From Dallia pectoralis (Eukaryota > Chordata > Actinopteri > Esociformes > Umbridae): DNA of 64,000 nucleotides. The notes below the pieces were generated by a model. That model did not search any database, was not told where the DNA came from, and was given only the letters and a program-made list of their open reading frames with translations. Below, piece after piece: positions 56,490-64,000 of this stretch. Each line of letters begins with the position of its first letter. Position 1 is the stretch's first letter. A program made the translations under genes and the position numbers. The DNA is taken from contig CM055762.1 in NCBI GenBank assembly GCA_029465975.1, positions 1,798,001 through 1,862,000 of the forward strand. The letters are read 5' to 3'.

Positions 56490-57050
56490 AGATGAGCCAA
56501 AATATTATGCCTAGTGTGCTGTTGGTTCACTGTGTACCACCGAAATGGCAACATGCCTAGGCATACTTTGTGTCCTGTGGTATCTGACCTTAAGAGATTA
56601 GCAGAAACCCCTTCAAGTTCTGCAAGTTGTACGGTGGAGTTGGGTTGGATGGACTTATTGGTTCAGCACATTCCATCGATGCTCATTGACGTCCAATTAA
56701 ATGCCCAGACCCAAGATTTCCCGGCAGAACATGTTGTCCATCCGCAGTGCATCCCCATGCTTTCACATCCCAGGTTAACGCTGTACGTCCAAGTCGTCCA
56801 TGTAATGTAAAAACAGGAATGATTCAGGAATGGTTTGAGGAACACAACAACAAGTTCCAGGTGTTGACTTGGCCTCCAAATTTCCCAGATCTCAATCCAA
56901 TCGAACATCGGTGGGATGTGTTGGACAAACAATTCCGATTCATTGAGGCCCCACCTCCCAATTTACAGGGCGATGGTCAGAATATTATGTCACAACTACT
57001 TGAAGTCACCAAAGTACTTGTTGAAGTGGCTTTGCCCATGTGATCATTCA
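56490..57050. pseudogene. Tcb1-like Tc1 relic with internal inversion
   Basis: The left part (56515-56735) is a Tcb1-like element in minus orientation: the + strand shows the reversed C-terminal region and then reversed CWEILG and DVN-type blocks. The right part (56818-57045) reads the same transposase forward: MIQEWFEEHNNKFQVLTWPP then DLNPIEHRWDVLDKQ, the third catalytic block with its Glu. One section of the gene is therefore inverted relative to the other. Confidence 0.7.
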
Positions 57051-58750
57051 AAGATTCACAAATGTTCAATATACATGCACAAAAATATGGAGGAATAGCT
57101 GATAGCAAAAAGACCAGGTAAATCATTTCACTTGGCAGAACAGTGAAGACATGAGTTACACAGTTCAAAGAACGCCCCTATTTATGTGATTTTAGAACAA
57201 TAATGTGAGCCTTCCTTGTCTAATACACAAAAGGACATGGAAGAATTCCACTCTAGACTGTAGATATCAACTGCAGTGCAAATGTCATTTAGCACAGTTG
57301 AGCCTCGTTAGGGTTCAAACCTACTACATCCCAGCCACCTTCGCAATGTTTAGCAAGCAAGCTAGCTCTGATTAAAGCACCAGAGCAGTTTACACTTACA
57401 GTTATGCATTAAGCGTTAGTCGATGCAAAGTATTTTCTTTTAAACAACTATGTGAGTACAGAAAAATAATAGCTGGTCAATATATTTTATTCTTTGCTGT
57501 TGAATACAGTCAGAATTTAATCTTACTTGCTGCTTATGCTAATCACGTTCTTGATTAACCGCAGATCAGACTCTTAGACAAATGACCGATAAACATTAAA
57601 ATAAACTGATGACAGAGACAAGAGGAAGGAAAGTGTCCAGGTTGTTGATTGGATAATGTGGAAAGCTGGCTAATTTTGATGCAGCTGTCAACCAGACCTA
57701 CTTCCACACCTGACACTCTGTTTCACTTATGCAAGTTATTTAATTATAATTAAAAAAACATTTTGCGATGTTGGAAATTATAGTACTCTAACTATACTTT
57801 TTCGGTAGGGTCATTTTGTGCTTCCGTGGCTTTGGTAGGAACATGTACCTTGCATCAATATATAAAACTAGGCCTATGCTTTGAATGGTATTTTATACTT
57901 ACACAGAATATGACTTATTTGCTCTGTTGTGCCTCTTTAATTGCTCATATCTCTGTGCATCAGTACCTATGTCTTATGGTTGTACTTAAACCATTTACTG
58001 CTGTCTTGTGTTAGTACTAAGTCACTGTAGCACTAGGAAGTGAACTCTATTAAAGACAGTGCTGGTGGAGCCATTAGGTTTCACCTTATAGACCTTTATG
58101 ACTTCATTAGACTACAAGTGTTCTCCTGTTCATCTTTTGGGGTGATTCAGGAATGGTGCCATGTATACCAGGTTGTAATGTCTGAATATGGCCTCGGGTC
58201 CATCTTATCATCACAACGTAGCATACAAAGTGGAGTCGCCCCCCATATGGATTAGGTGAACTGACTTTCTCCCATGTTGAATGTAAACTACTAAAACATG
58301 TAGCTATACTCTGTGTCCGGGGCACTATTTGATCTAACAGGAAACTATTGAGATCCTTAAAATGCATTAGCTGGGTGTAATATCTTGCTTTTGTTACAAC
58401 ATCACTGTAAAAAAAAAACGGCAAAATATATAGCTCTGAAATCTAAGTTTGGAAAAATAGAAATGAAATGATGCTTTTGAGGTTGGGAAGGTATTTATAG
58501 AATCAATTATAGGGAATTCACATGGAAAATTAGAATTCAGCTCTGTTCGAGCACTATAACTAGTGATATATATTTTTTGTTTTTGACACTGGCAGTACAG
58601 AGCTAATGCTTACAAACTGTTTCAAAAAAGAAAATAACTTATGAATTACTATTTGATAAGGCTTGCACAGCAACATGATCCAGGTTTGATCTTTGACATA
58701 CTTATCGGAACAAACACTAACCCTTTTAAAGTATTTAAGATAGAAATCTC
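57051..58750. other. No feature seen
   Basis: 1.7 kb of AT-rich sequence without recognised coding, repeat or terminal structure. Confidence 0.5.
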
Positions 58751-58821
58751 TTTATACTTATGTTAACTTCCATTGGCTTGAATGGGATATTCAAGCCAAT
58801 GGAAGTTAACATAAGTATAAA
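58751..58821. repeat. Perfect 33-bp hairpin with 5-base loop
   Basis: 58751-58783 is the exact reverse complement of 58789-58821, separated by GGGAT. Central bases are ATTGGCTTGAAT-GGGAT-ATTCAAGCCAAT. No transposon termini or target duplication are evident around it. Confidence 0.95.
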
Positions 58822-58853
58822 TAGTCAAAGTTACACTATATTAACATTTTGTT

Positions 58854-59235
58854 ATGTGTATCAACTCGGACAACATAATTGAGTGTTTCCGGACCATAGA
58901 CTGTTCGGGACTCGAGAGAACAGATAAAAGCCCGCCCACACTGACAATTGATTGGTTGACTTACCGAAACTGGCCAATCAGGATGCGCTCTCCTGTTCAT
59001 GAGGCACACACGCAGACTCTCACACACACACACACACACACACACGCAATGTCTCTCGCTCCCTCTCTCCGGTGTGCGCGCGCTTACACACGGTTTGAAG
59101 CACAGTCTCTGCCTCGCATGCGCGCCCTTGACACTTGCACTAGATTCCGGATATTTTAACTCATTTGCGGGCATCCGCTATCAATTTGCGGGAGACTCCC
59201 GGAACATCCGGGAGACTTGGGATGTCTGCATTTAA
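58854..59235 (-). mobile_element. hAT-like right end and GC-rich subterminal region
   Basis: The right border CCGGGAGACTTGGGATGTCTG (here 59213-59225 onward in part) reads on the minus strand CAGACATCCCAAGTCTCCCG, a fish hAT-type end, with GGGAGACTCCCGGAACATCC direct words inside. The opposite end was not found. Confidence 0.5.
59021..59045 (+). repeat. (CA)n microsatellite
   Basis: About twelve CA units. Confidence 0.95.
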
Positions 59236-59980
59236 CCATTGAAATTAGAGACCAAAGCAACTTTCTTTCGCATTTAGGTTATCCCAATGTAAGGCTTTAA
59301 CAGGCTTTCCTATGTCAGATGAACATTATATGAGTACATTACCTTTGTGACAGCAGGAATCATCATTGATCAGCAAAACAACCAGAAGGAGTCATCAGGC
59401 TAGGTATTCCTTAAGAGGGTCCAAGGGCTTGGATCCTCCCAAGATTACAGGGAACATTCCTTGGATCCAAAAGGATACCTCAACATAGAATTCAGATTAA
59501 CCCTAATCCCGGATTTCATGTATCATCACCAATTCAACATAGATAAATGGGTTTATGACAGGTGTGTGTGTGTGTACCTCAAATTAGGGTAATGGAAAGT
59601 AAAGTATTATAAATTATTCATAATATGGTTGATGTTTCGTTTTGGACTTACCACAACTTTGGAAGATAATAGCTATAGGTCACTAAACTCTGCTGTATCA
59701 TTAGTACCTTCATTTTCCAACTGAATACCTCCTAATAGATTGTTTAATACTTCTATTACAGAGAAGCATTGCCCAGGAGGTTCATTTAATTTCACAATAG
59801 CTATGTCAATCCTCATTAAAAGACTGAATTAAATGATGCTGCATATCCCAAACTTGGACTAATTATTCAGCTCTCTAGTTTTGTGTTTAATCCATGCAGG
59901 TGTGAGGTTGAGGGCTAAAAAAGGAGAGACAAAAAATGAAAGTAGAGCTTGCGAACAAGCTTTCGAACTTAACAGACTTT
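59236..59980. other. No feature seen
   Basis: AT-rich; a short (GT)n run at about 59562-59573. Confidence 0.5.
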
Positions 59981-60055
59981 ATAGACAGTTGAAGTTTACA
60001 TACACATAGGTTAAAGTCATTAGGACCATAGTTTAGTACACTTGGTTAATACAAC
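59981..60055 (+). mobile_element. Sleeping Beauty-like left inverted repeat fragment
   Basis: TATAGACAGTTGAAGTTTAC followed by ATACACATAGGTTAAAGTCATTA preserves the outer end, including a TA, of a salmonid-type Tc1. It may be the left end of the relic at 62770, with other elements inserted between. Confidence 0.65.
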
Positions 60056-60490
60056 TCTACATGATTTTGCTTCCATCTACTTCGCTGAATTCGTCCAGCC
60101 ATACATACCTACGTGTAACCCTAAGATCGAAAGATCCTGGCCATCTTTTCGCAACGTTCATTATATTTCCTTTGCATAGCTTAATATTGTTTATGTATCA
60201 ACTATTATTAATTGCCTATTGTTTCAGTAGGCCATTATTCTTTGAAAAGCAAAATATTGTTGCAGTGAATTGTTTGTTGTTCAGAACTTCCCTGATGCCG
60301 CCTCGTTACAAAGAACCAACAGGATGATATTCATCTCATGTCATTAATGTTAACTCAAAATTATCTACAATAAGTAAACATTAATTTGGTTTAATTTAAA
60401 ATAATCAGTGTGGTAATTTAAGTGCTATAAAATCTGGTTACATTTAGTTCATGATATTCACTTGCAGAAAATGCGACTTGGTTTCTCTAT
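60056..60490. other. No feature seen
   Basis: AT-rich sequence. Confidence 0.5.
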
Positions 60491-60495
60491 ATATA

Positions 60496-62039
60496 CAGGT
60501 GAAAAAAATTCAGAAAAACTCTGAAAATTAGCATATCGTGCAAAAGTTCATTTCAGTAATTCAACTTAAAAGATGAAACTAATATATTATATAGACTCGT
60601 TAGATGCAAAGTTTGATATTTCAAGCCTTTATTTGATATAATTTTGATGATTATGGTTTGTGAGCCAACAGCTTATGAAAACCCCAAATAAAAAAATTTG
60701 AATATTGTACAAAGGTTCAGGGTTGTAGGCTCAAAGTGTCACACTCTAACCAGCTAATTTATCCAAAACACCTGCAAAGGGTTCCTGAGCCTTTAATTGG
60801 TCTCTCAGTCTGGTTCACTGGAATTCACAATCATGGGGAAGACTGTGACCTGACAGTTGTGCAGAAAACCATAATTGACACCCTCCACAAGGAGGGAAAG
60901 CCTCAAAATGTAATTGCAAAATAAGTTGGATGTTCTCAAAGTGCCGTATCAAGGCACATTAATAGAAAGTTAAGTGGAAGGGAAAGGTGTGGAAGAAAAA
61001 GGTGCACAAGCAGCAGGGATGAATGTAGCCTGGAGAGGTTTTTCAGGAAAAGGCCATTCAAATGTGTGGGGGAGCTTCACAAGGAGTGGACTGAGGCTGG
61101 AGATACTGCATCAAGAGCCATCACACACAGTCCTGGACATGGGCTTCAAATGTTGTATTCCTCATGTCAAGCCGCTCCTGAACAACAAACAATGTCAGAA
61201 GTGTCTTACCTGGGCTAAATAAAAAAATAACTGGTCTGTTTCTCAGTGGTCCAAAGTCCTTTTTCTGATGAGAGCAAATTTTGCATCTCATTTGGAAACC
61301 AAGGTCCCAGAGTCTGGAGGAAGAATGGAGAGGCACACAATCCAAGACGCTTGAAGTCCAGTGTGAAGTTTCCACAGTCTGTGTTGGTTTGGGGAGCCAT
61401 GTCATCTGCTGGTGTTGGTCCACTGTGCTTTATTAAATCCAAAGTCAGCGCAGCCGTCTACCAGGACATTTTTGAGCACTTTATGCTTCCTTCAGCAGAC
61501 AAGCTTTATGGAGGTACAATGGCCATGGGATTACTGTGCTTGATTGGCCAGCAAACTCGCCTGACCTGAACCCCATAGAGAATCTATGGGGCATTGCCAA
61601 GAGAAAGATAACAGACATGAGACCGAACACTGCAGAAGAGCTGAAGGCCGCTATTGAAGCATCCTGGTCTTCTATAACACCTCAGCAGTGCCACAGGCTG
61701 ATAGAATCCATGCCATGCCGCATTGAGGCAGTAATCCATGCAAAGGGGCCCAAACCAAGTATTGAGTACATATGCATGATTATACTTTTCAGAGGGCAGA
61801 AATTTCTGTATTTAAAATCCTTTTTTATTGATTTCAAGTGAATATTCAAATTTTCTGAGATTTTGAATTTGGGGTTTTTATAAACTGTTGGCAATAATCA
61901 TCGAAATTATATCAAATAAAGGCTTGAAATTTCTCACTTTGCATGTAATGAGTCTATATAATATATTAGTTTCACCTTTTAAGTTGAATTACCAAAATAA
62001 ATGAACTTTTGCACGATATGCTAATTTTCTGAGCACCTG
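60496..62039 (+). mobile_element. Tc1 element with ~200-bp inverted repeats
   Basis: 1544 bp, TA duplications at 60494-60495 and 62040-62041. Long terminal repeats (about 60496-60710 and 61830-62039) share blocks such as TTAGCATATCGTGCAAAAGT and TCAAGCCTTTATTTGATAT, with small indels. Carries a plus-strand transposase pseudogene. More diverged than the elements at 221 and 28957. Confidence 0.92.
60833..61757 (+). pseudogene. Tc1 transposase missing the second catalytic Asp
   Basis: Starts MGKTV at 60833, then shifts frame: DLTVVQKTIIDTLHKEGKPQ and GCSQSAVSRHINRKLSG (helix-turn-helix part) with an in-frame TAA at about 60922. The catalytic part in frame 61246-61569 has KVLFSDESKF (first Asp) and VLVWGAMSSAGVGPL. 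At about 61510-61530, KLYGG runs into LLCLIGQ: a deletion of tens of bases removed the block that normally holds the second catalytic Asp. Frame 61536-61841 resumes WPANSPDLNPIENLWGIAKR with the catalytic Glu, ending near GPKPSIEY. Non-functional. Confidence 0.9.
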
Positions 62040-62041
62040 TA

Positions 62042-62394
62042 CATGCAAAATTGATAGCCCGTTAGCACATAACTTCGGCAAAATAACTTTTCATTTGCGT
62101 TTCTAGTGATTATTTTAACATAAAAAATACGGTGGGATGAATCATGCATATCTAGGAGCATTCCTAAAAGTTCATGGAGTGCAGAAAAAATATTCTAGTG
62201 TTAAGTCATTATTTTTAAACATATATCTTCTCTACGGAACAAAACGAAACATTCCTGAGTGGTTGCGGTTGACTTGGTTGATTCTTGGTAAAGTGGGTGG
62301 GTGTTTTCTGGCTTGTTGGGTCATGTCCAGCGTTTACACTGTTCAGTGCCACAGTTTCACTGAACACCCCCTCATTTTTAAGATGTATTTGTGT
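62042..62394. other. No feature seen
   Basis: AT-rich sequence. Confidence 0.45.
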
Positions 62395-62610
62395 TGCAGG
62401 CGCTTATTGTGTTGGAGGCTGAGCAGCTGATGCTACCTGCCAGTTTCGACCTCCAATCTGACAAACCCTCCTGGTTGTCCCTTTCTAACTATATTTCACC
62501 TGGGATATTCTATTTTGTAAGAGTCTTTGCATCTAAAAAAAATGCTTTCAATAATTATTCAACTAAACTATCATAAGTTAACCCAGCGCAGCCAAAAGAG
62601 AACCTAGCCG
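62395..62610. mobile_element. L2-like LINE fragment
   Basis: Homologous to 25722-25815: CTGATGCTACCTGCCAGTTT, CTCCAATCTG, AAAAATGCTTTCAATAATTA and CCCAGCGCAGCC in the same order, here with an extra ~80 bp. A GATT-repeat tail lies at about 62678-62692. Confidence 0.5.
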
Positions 62611-62769
62611 CCATGTATCAACTTGATTCAACTAGTTGATGTGTGCTGTCGGATTCAGGCTAACTGTGTGTAACTTTGATTGATTGATTGATATACTTGG
62701 TGCATGACTCTCTGCATCCTTTTTTTAAAGGTTCTGAAAAGCTAAATTATATAATTTGAGTTAATTTGA

Positions 62770-63715
62770 GGTGTACCTGTGGATGTATTTCAAAGCCAGT
62801 GCTTCTTGTACTTTAAACACAGTGCCTCTTCAAAGTCCTCAGAAAAAATAATTGTACACCTCCACAAATCTTGTTCATCCTTGAGAAAATGGTGCGTTAA
62901 CAATAGTACGCCAAGTATAAACATAATGGGACCATGCCGTCGTCATGCTGCTCAAGAAGGACAATCATAATTTTTCCTAAAGATCATCATTACACAAATC
63001 AATCCCAGAACCACAGCAAAGGACCCTGTGAAGATGCTGGTGTGTCTATATCCACATTAAATCAAATCCTATCTGAAAGGCTGCTCAGCTAGGGAGAAGC
63101 CACTGCTACAAAACCGTTATAAAAAAGCCAGACTTCAGTTTTGGAATTTCTTTCTCGGGTCCGATGAAATAGAACTGTTTGGCCATAATGACCACTGTTA
63201 TGTTTGGAGGAGCAAGGGGGAGACTTGCAAGCTGAAGTATAACATCCCAGCCGTGATGCACAGGGTCGGAATCATTATGATGTAAGGGGTGCTTTGTTGC
63301 AGGAGGACCTGGTGCACTTCACAGAATAGATGGCATCATGAGGAAGGAAAATTATATGGATGTATTGTAGCAGCATCCGGGATATCAGTCAAGAAGTTCA
63401 AGCTTGTTCGCAAATGGGTCTTGCAAACGATTCTTCCAAAGATGTGGCAACATGGCTTAAGAACAACAAAGTTAAGGTATTGGAGTGGCCATCACAAAAC
63501 CCTGACTTCAATCCTGTAGAAAATGTGTGTGCAGAACTGAAAGTGTGTGTGAGCAAGGAGGCCTACAAACCTGACTCAGATACACCATTTCTGTCAGGAG
63601 AAAAATAAAGAAGTCATTGTGGTAAGCTTGTGGAAGGCTACTTTGACCCAACTTAAACAATTGAAAGGCTACCTAATCGAGTGTATGTAAACTTCTAGCC
63701 CACTGGAGTGTGATA
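62770..63715 (+). pseudogene. Sleeping Beauty-like Tc1 transposase relic
   Basis: Plus-strand relic spanning most of the gene in many frames. Recognisable blocks: AATCAATCCCAGAACCACAG near 62998, GAAGCCACTGCTACAAAACC (63096-63115), SDEIELFGHNDHCYVWRSKG (63160-63215, with the first Asp), NNKVKVLEWPSQNPDFNPVENV (63464-63527, third block with Glu) and the C-terminal GGCCTACAAACCTGACTCAG. The block holding the second Asp is unrecognisable. TCGAGTGTATGTAAACTTCT at 63678-63697 is the start of the right inverted repeat, which is then cut off. Confidence 0.78.
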
Positions 63716-63732
63716 AAAGAAATAAAAGCAAA

Positions 63733-63835
63733 TAGAATCAGAATCTGGTTTATTGCCAAGTTTTTTTTAAGATACAAAGACCCCTAGATGCAACATTTAG
63801 GACACAGTGAACAGAGCATTGGTTACACAAGGGAA
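63733..63835 (-). mobile_element. LINE 3' tail (AATCAGAATC type)
   Basis: AATCAGAATCTGGTTTATTG followed by CCAAGTTTTTTTTAAGATAC is the reversed 3' end of a Rex1/L2-type fish LINE with its AATC-rich tail. It truncates the Sleeping Beauty-like relic to its left. Confidence 0.6.
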
Positions 63836-64000
63836 TGTCATGTGTATGCATTTCTATGCATTTTAATACAATCTGTCCACATGCAAAGCAAAAATACAAA
63901 AATGAAATAGAATACATGAATTCCATAGTCTATCTTTTGGCTCTGATCATGTATCATTTAGAATGCATGCTTTTTTGTTATTTTTTATTTGACCACCTGT

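Noticed and set aside
58854..59235. Overlapping ORFs around the CA repeat
   Set aside because: They are carried by the dinucleotide repeat and GC-rich hAT-type end; no protein family is visible.
59981..63715. Single large Sleeping Beauty-like element with a nested Tc1
   Set aside because: The left inverted repeat fragment and the coding relic could belong together, but 60056-60490 and 62042-62769 do not read as its missing parts, so I kept them separate.

Overview
This window looks like an intergenic, repeat-saturated stretch of a teleost fish genome. No host gene, tRNA, rRNA or CRISPR array could be supported. The transposon types (several Tc1 families, hAT, Harbinger, pogo/Tigger, Rex/L2-type LINEs and short gypsy-like solo LTRs) are typical of ray-finned fish. 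Several fragments resemble repeats I remember from salmonids and pike, so a salmoniform or esociform is my best guess; this rests on memory and not on a search.

Layout. 0.2-1.8 kb: a young Tc1/mariner element whose catalytic triad is spaced DD35E. 3.1-8.2 kb: LINE debris, then a Tc1 relic split by a hAT element (exact 8-bp target duplication), itself split by an LTR element (exact 5-bp duplication). 9.3 kb: solo LTR. 9.87-15.03 kb: a 5.2-kb LTR element with LTRs I read as identical, no reverse transcriptase or integrase, and one long frame made almost entirely of 8-, 6- and 9-residue repeats. 15.7-16.8 kb: LINE, Tc1 and LTR scraps. 20.7-22.9 kb: a Rex/RTE-type LINE interrupted by a 677-bp solo LTR. 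23.06-24.60 kb: Harbinger-like element. 25.7-26.0 kb: L2-type debris. 28.6-30.8 kb: Tc1 fragments and a nearly complete Tc1 with long inverted repeats. 31-35.5 kb: solo LTR, 61-bp piggyBac-type MITE, hAT with a BED-finger exon, another solo LTR. 36-46 kb: hAT termini, Tcb1-like and Sleeping Beauty-like relics, a second BED-bearing hAT and a pogo/Tigger relic. 48.8-51.3 kb: a degraded LTR element with a 1-kb foldback element inside its 5' LTR. 54-57 kb: Harbinger and Tcb1-like transposase relics. 58.75 kb: a 33-bp perfect hairpin. 60.0-63.8 kb: a Tc1 with long inverted repeats, Sleeping Beauty-like remains and a LINE tail.

The most interesting system is the LTR family represented by 9870-15032 (+) and 5243-7188 (-). 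Both copies lack pol. Both place an ATG two bases after the 5' LTR. In both, ten bases at that junction (AATGACCGAC) are the exact complement of a site inside the LTR, as expected for Tf1/sushi-type self-priming in place of a tRNA primer. Both encode an acidic N-terminal segment, an expandable 8-residue repeat array and a conserved segment rich in aromatic residues. A third, unrelated LTR element at 48.8-51.3 kb shows the same arrangement with an 8-base match.
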